64,000 nucleotides of DNA from Areca catechu (taxonomy: Eukaryota; Streptophyta; Magnoliopsida; Arecales; Arecaceae), in the NCBI GenBank assembly GCA_021397845.1, contig CM038047.1, positions 42,015,210-42,079,209 of the forward strand. The letters run 5' to 3'. Made by a program: the position numbers and the translations under genes. Positions 34,854 to 49,800 of the stretch are shown here, piece after piece (position 1 is the first letter of the stretch; every line of letters starts with the position of its first letter). The notes below the pieces were generated by a model, which saw nothing but the letters and a program-made list of their open reading frames with translations, ran no database searches and had not been told where the DNA came from.

Positions 34854-37800
34854 TCGAGTAGGCTCGCGAGCTTTCGAGCCGAATATCTTGCTTCTTGAAC
34901 TCGACTCGAAAAACTATTCAATCTACTCAAGAACGATTATTATCAAGCCGAGTTGAGCTTGAACTCGAGCCAAGCTCAAGTAGCTTGCGAGCAACTCGAT
35001 TCGTTTGCATCCCTAGTCACAATGACCATCACATCACCCCTACCATTAACTTCCATGGCATAACCATGATGTAGCTAATCTCCTAGAACACTTTCTTCTT
35101 TGAGCCCATAAGACAGCATGACAAGTACACTTTGATGATGAAAAATAGCCCATTCTATTTGTCCAGCAGAGATCATTTAAGGTCTCGTATGAAAGAAAGA
35201 AAATGGCTGCGTGAAGAGTTTCGCAAGTCCACATATTGGTGGGATATTATGAAGGAAATGATTAAACTAGTTCATTTTGACCCCCAAAAAAAAAGAAAAG
35301 AAAAGAAAGGGCGTACTTATATATATGCACCCAATCGATAAAAGTGTTGCTACCAAAAGATAGAAGTTTAATAATTTGGATACAAGATCAGATCACTTCA
35401 TAAACAGGATAGCAAGCTAATGAGAGGATGATGCAGATAACTTGCTACGCAGAAAAGATAAATTGGAAGTCAATTTGCTGTTATCATTATTATTTAATTG
35501 CCCACAACAAATTCCTTGGCCTCAACACATGTTGGGTGCATATCTGCATGTAGTTAAATAAGTATCCAGCTAACACCTTTTGGGGTTATATTTACAATTT
35601 GCTTGACTTGAGCAACACCACAAATCAGCTTTATATAATAGTAGGGCATACTCATCCTGGTAAGCCTGTCCATGCATACTCTTCTTTGTACATCTTATTC
35701 CATTTTCCTTCTATAGTTTCTTATACTCTCTTCTCATTCCTCAAGTTTGTTCTTTCTTTTTTTTTTTTTTTTTGAGCTTACCTCAAAAAAATTTTCCTCC
35801 GTTTAGTAGATTTCAGAACACTACTTTTTGCATATAACAATTATGATGGACTAAAAGATTTCCCTTAAAGGAATGCAAGTTTAATCTATTTGCCACTAGT
35901 GGACGACCTAGATTCTTAACCCGATAAAATGCACCAATAACATCAACCCATCAAATGAATGCTTCTTCTCTTCCATTCTCTTTTCTCATTGTCATACAAC
36001 TGTCATTCCGTGCAAGGGCTGATCTGCAATCAAATATCCATTATTTTCCTTTCGTTATGGTGTCTCATCAGCACTGCTTCCAGAAATGATCATGCTGATG
36101 ACAGATCCATCCTCTTCAAGTTAAGGCATTTAATAAATTTCCAAAGGGGATAAACGTGTTGAAGCAGCTGCAAATGTTTTCCTATACTGAACCTTTCCTT
36201 ACTCTACATGATCTCTAGTCAAATCTTGGGAAAAGTTGGATGGCTGTATCCTAACTTCCATGCAAAAACTGAGGCAGGTTTCCCCTCCTGCCATTTGGTT
36301 CAATATTGTAGCTCCCTTATCCAAGGTTGTCTTGGCCGACACTTCATAACCACTTCATGAGGGGGTTAACAACTTACACCAAACTGTATCTGATCTTTCA
36401 AACATTGATGGATCAAATTCCAATAACAGGAGATGACTCAACAAGGGAAAAGAATATGCAATAAAGTATAAAGACAAAAATAAATATCATAAGTCCTCAA
36501 GTATTCAACATCAAAGTCTAAATTAATAAAATAGTTGATTATGCCTTTCCTCCAGAGAATAAAGAATAAACATGTTTATAACTTTAATCTCCAACCTAAT
36601 AGTATATAGACAACATGATGCGAGCACGAACATAATAGAATTTGCTTTGACAGAGAGTATCATTCCTAATAGAAATGAATAGTAAAAAGGTTTCATAAAG
36701 TTACCCTAACCGAAAGGGATAAGGGTCCAATAGTTATATGATTAATTGATTACAGCAGCAATCAGGCTTTGACAAATCATTGGCACATGCAAGTGTAATA
36801 TAGTTCTAATTGGCAGTCCCTTTTGAAGTCTATGGTATCTCTGACAATCTTTCTCAAATTAGATTCATAATAAAAATGGAGAGAAGATGCAAATCTAGAT
36901 CTTGAACATAGATCTTTAACAGAAGATTACCTGTATCATTGCCACCAACTGCACTGCTAAAATCCTACAAAATGGTAGAAAAATTAATTAATGGAAAAAA
37001 TAAAATACAGAATGAGATGGTGTGAATTAAATCAACTGAAAATAAATAGCATGATCTCTTTCATAATGTGGTAGTTGTCACAAAGGCCTACAGTAAGCAC
37101 AATATTCAAAGACAAATTTATGGGCATGAGTGGATGTCAGGTGCATATATGTACCTATATACTTCTATGGCAGTATAGATACCTATTAATATTTGCAACT
37201 TATTAATAATGTTGAACACACATACATCTTCTATCTTCTTACATGCTTTAATCAAATAAATAAATAACTTACACTACATTCTTTTGCAGCAGCAACTTCC
37301 ATGGGAGCACTTTCCACATCCATACCACCCTCTACATTAAGTTCCTGAAAGCCAGAATTTTCTCCGACTGCAGATGGAACATTTTCGATTTCTGTATTTG
37401 GTTGAAATGGGTTCGCTTCATTATTTAAGTCTTTCTGCACCACAGCTCCATCCTGTACTTTAGCATCTAAACCATCTTCCTTTCCCTCTATGGTCTGATG
37501 ACTAGTTACACCACTTGGGTCAGCAGTTTCACCATTTTCCATAACCGCATCTGGGATGGAAGAGTTCAAATCTCTAATGGCAGTCAAGTCTGTTTGTAAA
37601 CCTGCCTCAACTTCAAGTAAACAACTGTCTTGTACAAAGACAAATGTCTCATCATGCCCATTCTTTCCAGCATCAGCATGAGCATCTTGTGGGCGATTTA
37701 CATTTATTGCATCTGCTACTCTCCCATTTCCCTCCATGACAGAAGCTCCTGTAGGAGTGCCAGAAGTATATTCATTTTTATGAACTGCAGCCTCTTCAAC

Positions 37801-40800
37801 TCCATTATTAATGGTGGTTTCACTTTCAGGCCTCAGAAGTGCAGTTGTAGGTACGGACATGTCAACTTCAGCATTTCTATCCTGCACATTGTTTTCTGTC
37901 ATTGTAATTGTAGAAGGTGGGTTATTGTTTGATAAATCCAGCTCAGACAGATCAGGTAGGGATCCTAAATGCTCTTGAGCACCATATTCATTGGAGTCTT
38001 TGTTAAACTGTGTCTCGATTGTTACAGATGCGGCTGATGGCCCCAGGATTTCACCATCAGCTTTGTTTGGCATAACTGGAACCGACTCAGCCATGTCTTT
38101 CTCATTAGTTTCCCTAACAAACTCTAAGCTTCTAGAAAGCTCAACCTCTTTTAATGGGTCAGCATGATAACGAGATTCATCAATTTCTGAATCATACTTT
38201 TGACTGTGTAAGCTGTTCAGCTTTACTGATACACCTGAAAGAAAACAAACCACATAAAACTTATAAGGTCATGGAAAGTGGAAGTTCAAACTCATCAGAG
38301 TCATAACACTCTTTTCCAGGCAAACTTCCATGTTCAAACAAGTAAAATTAAATGTAAGTTTTCATTGAAAAAGAAGCTAATATCACACACCTAATTTAAA
38401 AAGATGAAAAGACATCACATGTCTAATTTGAAAGATATTGCTCTGAACTTGACAAATAATAAGAACTTTCAGCCATTTGAAAATGTTAGAATCAAAATCA
38501 ACAAAGATAAACAATCTGTAATTCAGCATCATGTTGATCAGGTAATTCAAGTATGAAACTCTGGTCAGTATGCAAGAAAAAAAAAATCTTAAAAAATTAT
38601 CCACTAACCAGTAATTATAGATTCATTGAAAATTTCATCTTCTAATACACTTTTCTCGATAATCCAAATATCAGGACGAGTACATGGAGCCTTCTTTCGC
38701 ATGCGGCGAATATCTTCAGTATTCATCAATTGTTGCCGTATTGCACTACAAAAGGGGAAAAATTGAGTCATCTGAAACAACACATTCAATAACTTAAAAT
38801 AACGAATGGAAACATATATCACTTCAGACCAGTCAGAGAATAAGGATTCACAATAAAAAATGCTTAGGAAAGAATCATCAAGCAGCAAATACTCATGAAA
38901 ACGTTAGAAAGTTAAAATGAGAAGTAGAAAAAAGACAATTAATTAAGTGGGAAATTTCTTCATAAATATACAGAATTTGTAAAAAAAAAAAAATGTTCAC
39001 AATAATTCATGAAATGATTGCAAAAAGAACTCCCGTATATTTCCGGAAAGCATAGAAATGGATTCGGGGAATAGATAATAAATGGGGAGGAGGGTTGAAA
39101 AAGTGCCCCTAGTGCGAGACAGGAAGCAACAGCATTAAAGATGCAAGAAACAAACTGAGAAAAATAGAGGAAAACTGGTTATCCGGTAATTTTCTAAAAT
39201 GGTTCGTTATTAGAATAGGATTAGGGCAGGCCTTGGTGCAACAGTAAAGTTGTATTGTGTGTGGGTGTCACAGGTTCAAAAAAATGGAAACAAACACTCC
39301 ACATGCACGGGTAAGGCTGCATACATTTGACCATGCCCAGACACCGTAGTGGTGGAAACCTTGTGCACTAGGATGCCCTTTATTAGAATAAGATATCACC
39401 AATTTCTCATGTGTTTAATTTCATGTTCCCCACTCATTTCCCCCATCTGGGGTAATCGGGTTGAAACCAAAACATGATTTTCCAATAAATTGCACAGAAT
39501 CATTGAAATTAAAAAGGAAGGCATTCTCAAAGAAATGAAAAATCATGAAAGATTTGAAAATGATCAGGAGATATTTTTGATTATTCCGAAAATTTTGCTC
39601 CAAAACATCAGACAGGCTTTAAAATGAGTACTAGTACACAGACGTCAAATAAAAGGGAATATGAAGAGCAAGAAACATTAGGGAACAGGTCATACTCAGC
39701 ATGTAAGACTGTAGTATCATCCAATAGCACCTTTCTCTTGCGCATGCCTTGTCTGGTTGTTACCCTAGGGCGTTTTAGAGAAGCAGCTTTGGCAGGCGGT
39801 GGAGTAGGCCCTATCCTCAAAACTGGAGTCCATTTTCCAACTGGAACAATCAGGCATTTAATTAAACTCAAATAATAAGATGTAAAATATGGATATGCAA
39901 GGCAAGCATCTTTTTTCATAAGATTAAAACTTGTATGCCAAATCAACCCAATAATAATTCACACCTAAAATTGATGCCAACAGATCATCATCATCAGGCA
40001 CATAATCACTGTTTCTTCTAATTCGTGGTTTGCCAGACATCCTTGTGGAAGTGCCATTTCTCAGCATTGATGTGCTATCCATTAAACAGCGTTTTTTGCC
40101 AGAAAGGCTACTGAGCCTGTTAGCACTTCCATCGGACTCTATTACTCCTTTTTCTGAAGTAAGCTGTCCTAATTCATTAGCCTGGTGAACATTGCCAGCT
40201 GGAGCTAAAAGCATTTTTTCAGGTTCAGGAAATTCGGAACTTGAAGCACAATTTAACTGATCTAGCAAGGTATCTTTAGAAATAGGACCAGACAATAGCT
40301 CATTTGCCTTGCTAACAGCTGGTACATGTTCCGATAATGCTTGTCCCAACTGCTGGTGCACCTCGAGACCAATGTTTAGAGCATTAGCCATGTTGAAATC
40401 TTCACCTGTAAAGCAATAACAGCTAAGGAATCAACTATTTTAGATTTTCTAATCAGTCGTAGAAATGAAGAAACATCCAAAGTTGGTCAATACAAACCTT
40501 GCAATTTAAAAGAAGATTCGCTAACATGAAGTGCCACCTCTCTCACTGGAGTTCCAGAAGGCCCCCCAGGTTCTTGAGAAAGCTCGGAGGTGTTCTCTAC
40601 TAAAACATCTTCTGGAAACAATGAATTGGCTTGATTCAGTTGTGAAGAGCAAGATCTCAAATGACTATCAGAGTTAAGTAAAGGTGCATTATTATTGGAA
40701 TGAGGGTCAATATCTTCCATATGATCTTGTTTACCAAGAACTGATGGGTCAGCATTATCCTCAAGAGAAATGTTGTTGGTAATTAAATGCACTCCTGATT

Positions 40801-43800
40801 CCAGTATATTTTCGGTAGATAATTTGGAAGCCACAATCATGACATTAGTATTAGCCACAGAAGCCAGGCCATCCAAGGGAGCTACTTCAGGAAGTATGGT
40901 CTCCCCATTCTCATGAATCTGATTGGCAACTGGCAGGTCTTTCACTTCATCACAAACAATATCATTACATAGATTATCTGCACTCTTCTGTCCGCTTTCT
41001 GAATGAGGTTCTTCAGGTGCAGCTACAAACCCACTTGAACATTGTTGAGCAAAAGGAACAGCCTTCGGTTCAGTTAATGGTGAAGTTTTGCCTTGTGGAC
41101 TAAAAATAGGACTTTCATGTGCAGCAGCTGAAATTGTCTCTTCCATTAAACCAGGAGTAGATGGAGCCTGAGCACATTCAATCAGCTCTGGGGATGCAAC
41201 TTCATCAGCAGTGCTAACAAACTCAATTTGATTGGGTACTCCAGTGGGGCCTTCAATATGATCATTTTGAAAAAACACTTCATTAAGATCAGGAGTTTGA
41301 ATATTGTACCCATGCCACTGCGAAGTGCCATCATTTCTTGGAAGTATATTATTGTCAGAATTATTAAAAAGTTCAGACAAATCCTTCGGAGTATCAGCAC
41401 CCGTATCCTTATCGAAACCACTTTTATCATTATCAATTTCCATGTCAGCAAGAGAAAACGAGGACTGACCCTGATGCATGGTACTGAGAGGAAACATGTT
41501 AAAGTTACAAACAACACAATAAGATACTCTAAAGGTTGTCATCGATGATAATGAGGAAATCCCAACTGGAATCGCTTATACAGTATATTTGTATGAAAAT
41601 TTAATAAAATGCACAGAGTATAATTTGATATTCTGAAGTTCAAATGACAAGAAAAAGGAAGAACTGAATATGCAACCAAACAACATTTTTGTCCATGCCT
41701 GTAACATTTCCTGCAAATACACCGTCTCCATCATGGCCATTTATCAAACAGTCAATCAAAGTAGAATCTCACAGTCAACTAGAAGATATAAATAGCAACT
41801 CCTTAAAGGCTCCTTAAGGTTGCTAACAATGGATGATGGATCAACACAAGGCACCCTAGTACAAATTAATGAGGAAAAATAGAATTTGTGTAACCCTTAT
41901 TTTATCAAATAACCATCAAAATCTTAGGGGTATAAAGGAGGCCAAAACATCAAAAGTGAAAGACCAAGGGAAAAATAATAGATCGATAAAAAAAATTGAA
42001 ACAAGATCTACATTAACATGAAAGGAAGCCAAAGAATGAAACAAAGGAGTTTACCCCTCATCTGAGCCCAGTGGAGCTGATGCATGCTGAGGTGAGGGAT
42101 GCTTGTCCAAGAATAAGTCCTGTCAGCAACAAGTCAAAAACATAATAGTTAACAGGTGCACAACCATTGTCACTCTCCCCAAAAGAATAATTTAGGAGAG
42201 ACAGAGACAGAGGAGTGCAATCATAATTTTTGTTTCTAGCACAGGAGAGTGCACATGACCATAATGAAAGACAGAAAACACACGATATGAGGCTTGCCAG
42301 CAACTATAGATCACCTTCCCCCCTCTGCGCGCCCCGCAGACCACCCCCCCCGGCCCCACCCCCCCCCCCACCAAAAAAAAAAAAAAGGGCTGGCCATTAC
42401 CCAGTAATGACTAAAAGGTAAAATATATCATATTCAAACTATCCAATTCTCAGGGAGCTTCAACCAGCCAAGGGTAGTTCATTGATATCCCTTATAAAAT
42501 CTTTTCTGGCAAATATTTCTGCCCTTTTAATTCGACATCGAAATATGAAAATAAGGATCAATTTGCAAATAAAAATGACTCAATGACATTGTAAATTTGC
42601 TTCGATGCTAACAAAACAAGATCAGATTGCCTCAATTGCAATCACAGCAACTCCATGCACATAATGATAACCTTAAACATAATATATTCACTGACAATCA
42701 GAAATAAATTATTATGGGCAAAAACAAAAAAACTAAATGAAGAATTTTCCATCAAATGGTATATGACAAGCAAGGAAGATCGTTATGCATATACACATAC
42801 AAGCACACATGCATGAGCATTTACCTCATCAAGGTCTAAGCCGATCTGAGATGCATTTCCATCACCAAATCTTTCTGTATAAACAAATTCAACATACACA
42901 ACTTAATTTATCATGGACAAGATATCACTAACCAACTTGTATTAAATGCATCATCCTTTGTAACTGAATACTGACCATCCAGACCAAATTGCGATGTTGA
43001 ATATCCTGTACCATCCATAGTATCTTGAAGTGTAATCTGCTCTTTGGAACTGACATGGCGGTCGACAAAGTCACTGCATTATATGAAATCAAACTTTAAT
43101 GAACAATGCTCATTTTTTGCTGCAAAAAGGAACCACCACCTCCCCATTCATACATGTAAAGAAGTAGAAACTACCATAGAAATGCAGGATTAGATATTGA
43201 TATAAATAGTGCACACACTCTGAGAGGAAGAATCTGAAACTGACCCCTGGTATGCGCTATCAGGTAGCTCAAAATCATCCAGATGAAAGGTCTCTGGCAG
43301 AGTAATGGAATGATAGGGTGCAGTAGATTCTTCTGGGGGTAGATCAACTGCAGTTGACCTAAAGGCCTGTTTTATCTTGAGCAGAGCCTCACTGCAGTCA
43401 TGGAAAAGATAGTTGACCTTCCGAGAATATATCCTCACTACACCCAATAGAAGATGGCTGGACAACCGAAGTGCAATTGGAACTTCAGGAAAAAGAATAG
43501 AATCTGCATTGAAAAATTATAGAAATGAGAAGGGAAAGGCATCAGAGGAACTAAATTACACAACCATCTATTCCAACAACCATGGTTTCAAATGGCGACC
43601 CATATCAGTGGGTACAGAGAATGATGGTTGGTACAGTAGTGGTATGGTACCAGATCTCAGTACACCAACATGACAACATATAATAAACCTATCGTGCCGA
43701 CTCAAGCACTGTACCATCAGTACAGTGGTGAATTGTAACTGAACCAGCCTGTATGAATAAGGTACTGGGATGGGACCCTATACCGAGACTAAATATCTTG

Positions 43801-46800
43801 CCAATGACACAAAATAGTACATACCCAAATGGAAAACATTAAGATTGCACTATATTAGTTATTTATAAAATAACATATCATATAAGGCATGTATGAGAAC
43901 CTTTAACATATTGTATTGTTGCTTCACAACATAGGAGTTAGCTAGTCAAGTTAATCAATCCGGAAACACTATGCATTGCTGTTTAAAACAATAAGCATAT
44001 TACCATGTAAGCAATCGTTCCAGCTAAAACAACACCCATGTTTTGTAAATCTCGTTTTAACACTACTATTGCGATAACTTTTCACATCTCCACAAAGTGT
44101 TTGTGCACAAGAATAAAAACGATTATGAAGTATAAATCTTTCTATGTGAAAAGTATTTGTAACCTCTTTTCAATAGAAATTACACAGCATTTTCTGTCCT
44201 GTGCTTCTGCAAAATCCATCTAGTACACAAATTCACTCACAGAAAAATCGTTTACTTTTTCAAATCCCCCAAAAAGGAAAAAAGTTACAACATCACATGC
44301 AAATTATCAATTTCCAGGAAGAAAAGCCTTCTTCTCCATAGGATCATCGGAACATGTGTGAAAACATATGCCTCCTTTGTCACAGCAAATTGCAAATTTT
44401 AGGGCCTAGTCCCTACTCAATTGATTCAATTCTTTCAGTTTCTGCCTGGTTAGTAACCATGTGTTTTACTTGGTGGTGCAACTTGATCGCAACATCAATA
44501 TCATCATAGCTAACAATTAAATCATCAAGTTCAAAACAGACAAACAACATCAACCTCCCCCTTTATTTATATCAAATTCTTGGTGGAATTGGAATAAGAA
44601 AACTTGCTATATACATAACAGAGATTTAAGCATAACCTTCATGCCATATTGGGTTACATCAGCAATCAGCATAAGTTGTCAAATCCTTTCTACAGCTACC
44701 GTTCTGCTTTTGTCAAAGTCCTCTCTTATAGATGGACTATGACATGCAATTCCACTCCTAACCAGTAAAACAGTATCTGTATCTTTTTAGGAAGCATGCC
44801 ATTTGTATCAATAGGGTTCCTTTCTTGTATCCTATGCTAGGGCAACTTCAAAGCTTCCTTGAATGCATTCCGATTCTCAAAGTCTTGCCACAAACCAACA
44901 TTCCCATTTATGCAATGCATGCCATATTTGTGAAATATTCCGACTCTTAAATTGACCCATACACAATTCCCTCCGATCATCTTGCCGGTTTGACTCCAAT
45001 AATTATCTCGCTTGAGCAACAACATCAGGTCATCATTCAAGGAGATGTATAGGTATGACTCTTGTCCAAGACATGAGGTGCAATAAAACACTAATACCAA
45101 TTCACTGTTATGCAAATTAGAAAATTAGTGTTACTTGAGAACATAAATTATATATATAGTGAGTCAAACCTACACATGTCCTAGACTGGGTAAGATTCGT
45201 TCTAATTAAGTTCGATACAATTATAGGTTCAAGGAAAAAAGATGAATGTTATTTGATTTATTTTTGAATTGGATATGTATTCATCAATCACATAATTGAA
45301 ATTAAAGTTTAAAATATAATATTGATGCAACATAGCATGCAACCTGTAGCTACTGTGACCAACTAGACCATGTCAATCTTCATAGCAACATATGGATTTG
45401 AATATTTTCTGTGGATCTTTCCAAAACTTTTTCATTGCAGAAGATTTTAATTTTTAGCAAGGTTCCTATATTTGTAGTCATAATTCTAGCATGTTTCCTT
45501 ATTATTCCTTATTATTGAGTCCTATTTCTTGTATAATTTTGTACTAGGCCTCATGCCCGAATTTAGGGCCAAGTCCTATATATGCTTCTAATATATTGTA
45601 TAAAGGGCTGCCTTTCAACATATTAATAAGGAGAGAACTACCTTCCCCAAATGAAGGGTTCTTCAATCCAATTTGTCTTCAAATTGTATGGTGATCTTTC
45701 AAATTTAATCCCAATGATCAAATCGTTCTTCACTCACCATGCTATATCAAATATATATTTTCATTTAAAAATTATCATATTTTCATCTGCTTCCCAGGCC
45801 CTTGTCATAGAGTGGCTAGAGGAGAGGGGGCTCAAAAGCCCTCCTTCTCCCTCTCTCGGCCACTCTCTCTCTCCCCCTCCCTCTCTCTCCCTCCCTTCTT
45901 CATTCTCCCTCTCCCTCTCTTCCTCTATTTCCTTCTCCTTCGGCCCTTGTTAAAGAACGGCCGAATGAGCCCTCTCTCAGCCTCTCTCTCTCACCTCCCT
46001 CTCCCTCCCTTCATCTCTCTTTTCCTCTCTTTTCTTCTCCCCCCGCCCTAGTTACAGAGTGGCCGAAGGAGAAGGGGCTCAAAAGCCCTCTCTCTCCCCC
46101 CTTCTCCCGGCCTCTTTGAGCCCCCTCTCTCTCTCCCCCTTCTCCCAGGCTCTTTCTCTCCCTCTCTTCCTCTCTTTCATTCTCCCTCTCCCCTTCCCTC
46201 TCTAGCCTCCATGTGCTGTGAGTTGGCATGGCACAGAATCGTTCCATATTCTACTGCCAGGTGCAGGTTTTGGAACCAGTACCAGTAACCTTGCAAATGC
46301 TTGATCAATCAAACCAAAGGGTGGCCCATAAAAGTGGAAAATTGAAGAGTATAATACATACTAGAGCTCAACAAAAACATCATATTTAACAATACTATAG
46401 TTCCCTTGAATATCATGAGGCCGTAATTGATGAATTACAAGGACAAATCACTAGGACCATCTAGGGGGGCTTGCAGAAGATTATGTATGGAGTTAAAAGC
46501 TCAGACTCACAAAGCCATGTACATAACCTTGAGCACAATGTTTCGATCAAATTCTTAAGGATCAACAAACTTTTAACAAGTCATTGTATTATGGAGGTAT
46601 AAAACTTCGATCGAACTTCCCTATCAAGCCAAAAGAAAATAACTTAAGTCTTCTGAAGAAGAAAGCAATGATTCTAGGTTATCACAGAACTAATATGCAC
46701 AATGCATGTAAAAGCAAAATTATAAAAGAAGATTTGTGATAATAAATAGCTAATGTATCAAATATTCTAAAGTACAACTAAATATATATTCAAAGAGTTA

Positions 46801-49800
46801 TAACATACCCATACAAAAGTCTATCTTAAGTGCCAGAAAGGGTCATGTAAAACAATAACTTCTAATTGAGGTCTCATTAACTATTTTTTAACAGTAAGCA
46901 TACATTGGATTTACTATAGCATAAAACAATATTTAATTTTGATGTATACACGAAATTAGCATAGTATAGTATAGGAGTATGGCTAATAATGACCCTCCCT
47001 AGGCTCGGATTTGAAAATTCAATACTGCTTAAACCTGGGTTAAATTGGAAATTAGTGGCCAAGCCTAGGCCTGACCTGAGGGTGGAGGGTTTGGAGGGGA
47101 CCAAAGGCAGAATTGCAAACCTGAATCAACGAGGAGGACGCTAGGTGGAAGTGGTGGCATAGTAACCGAACAACAGTCAGATTGGTGGTTGCAAAAGATG
47201 TCTAGAGTGCCACTGAGAAGCAAGGTTGTGGATATCATTGGAGGTCATCCCAATTTTTCCAAATGCTCTGCATCCCAACACTCAAACAGTGGATGCCACA
47301 TCTCATCCCAATCCATTTGCCCTAGACAAATAGTTGGGGCGGTGGGATGCCCCGCCATCCAACCCGTATTCAAAACGTTGCTCAGATGTTATTCTTTAAG
47401 TTACTAAAATACTATTTAAATAATATGTTTTATTTTAGATTATAATCAATATAAAAGTATGATAAGGTGGGTGTAAACTGAAAAATTATTCTAGCACATT
47501 TGATAATATTATCGAATAAGAAGAAAAAATAGGTATGGCTTTTGAATCCTATTTAACAGTCTTTAAGCAACCATTCCAAATGTCAAAAGACTGCATCACT
47601 AAGCATATCACTTCAAAAAAAGAGGGAAAGATAAAAACTGATAATTCTAAAGAAAAAATAAATTTAAAGATTCAATCAAATTTAACATACAATGCATTGA
47701 TATATAGTAGGCTCTAATACTTCAAACTTACAATTTGACACTCTCAAGAAAAAAATAAACTAATTTTGGGGCTTACCTTGCTTCATGCCTCTAGGTGGGC
47801 CTACCATGTGCCCCTTGATGTTCAAGGGCAAGGTTTCCCGATGTGAAGTGCATCAAATAAAGAGGCTAGTACTAGGTGCTTAGCACCTTTAGTTATGCCT
47901 TATGTGCAAGCATATTTATTAGGCTTTTATAATTTTGAAGACCAGAAGCGGAATAGATGAATCTTATCTTTATTGTTGTGTAATATTTTATCTGGACTCA
48001 GACTTCTAATGAAAGCATGGCAAGTGTGTTATGCACACTAACCATTAAGATATATGCCAATTTTGCATGTGGAATATGTAAATCTTACCAAAATTAATGA
48101 AGCTAAAAAATGACTTGATTCTCGCATCATATACCTTGCTTATTTTCACTTCATTTACATTTATTCTTTTAGGATTTTGAGTCCTTGATGAAGGCCCATG
48201 ATGCTTAAGCCTTGCCTGATCAAGAGTTCAAGTGCCTTGCCTAAAGCCAACAACCTTTCTAAATGCTGGAATTAATATTTTTTTTTTGGATGCCAAATTG
48301 TCAAACAAAAGTTTGTAGAGTTTTTTTTTAAAATAATGTTTTTTAAATAAAAAATTATTAAAATAGGTGTTTCGGGATATATTTACTGAAGTAGGTGTTT
48401 TATACCGATGTGGCAGTGACGGGGCACTAAGTTCGGCTTTTCAAAAGACGGAATTGGATTTCGTCTTTTGAAAAAACGAAATTCTTATAAACCAATATTT
48501 TTTTATTTTATTTTAAAATTTGATTTGACACATAATAAAATTTGATTTGATATGTAATAAATTGATGCGACGTTGAAATCGTCTGTTGGAAAGACGAATT
48601 CAATTTGGAATTCGTCTTTCCAACAAACGAATTCAAAATCAATTTTTTTTTATAATTTTATAAATATTATTATTATTTTTAAATAAAATTAATAAATTTT
48701 AATTTTAAATAAATAATAAATAAAAAATTAGTATTAGTTAAAATTTTATATATTATTTTTGATAATATTAATTATTATATTATTTTAAGATAATATTAAT
48801 TAAAAATAATATTAATTAACTATATAAAAATAATATTAATTTAAAATTAATAATAATTTAACTAAAAATAATATTAATCGAAAATAATATTAATTAAAAG
48901 ATATTATAATATATATTATATTATAATTATTATTTTATATTCTAAAATATAATGAATATATTATAATTTATTATATTATATATTATAATTTTTATAATAT
49001 AGTATAAAAAATTTTAAAAAAAATAAAAAAATAAAAAATAATCATCATGTCGATACTATTCGGTCGCTAGCCCGGTACCAGTTCGGTCGACAGCCCGGTG
49101 TCAGTCCGATCCCTTGCTCAGGAGCGGTGGCAGGACCCCGACGACCGGACCGGCGATCGGGTCTGCGGCATGACTGGGGCTAGACCGGTGACAGGATCTT
49201 GACGGTCGGATAAGTAATCGGACCCAGGTGGCCGGACCGACTGCCGGATCGGGGGCCGTAACTGGGGTCGGACCGGATCGACGGCCGGACTGGGACCCGC
49301 ATCGGGGGCCGGACCGGCGGCCGGACTGGGGCCCGCACCGGGGGCCGAACTAGCGGCCGGACCGGGGGCCGGATAGGAAGTCGGACCCGGGTGGCCAGAC
49401 GGGGGCTGCAACTGGGGCCGGATCGAGGGCCGGATCGGCGGCCGGACCGGAGCCCGCATCGGGGGCCGGATCGGGTCCCCGATCCGGCCGCTAGTCCGGC
49501 CCCCGATGCGGGCCCCAGTCTGGCCGCCGGTCCGGCCCCCGATACGGGTCCCAGTCTGGCCGTCGATCCGGCCCCCGGTCCGACCCCAGTTGCGGCCCCC
49601 GATCCGGCAACCGGTCCGGCCACCCGGGTCCGATTACTTATCCGACCGCCAAGATCCTGTCACCGGTCTAGTCCCAGTCATACCACAGACCCGATCGCCG
49701 GTCCGGTCGTCGGGGTCCTGCCACCGCTCCTGAGCAAGGGATCGGACTGACACCGGGCTGTCGACCGAACTGGTACCGGGCTAGTGACCGAATAGTACCG

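Noticed and set aside
45651..46247. Ser/Leu-rich and Glu/Arg-rich ORFs around the CT-rich tract
   Set aside because: Low-complexity translation of CT/GA repeats.
49118..49750. Overlapping Pro/Arg-rich ORFs of 75-147 codons on both strands
   Set aside because: They are products of a 36-bp GC-rich repeat inside a palindrome, and the same peptide appears on both strands.
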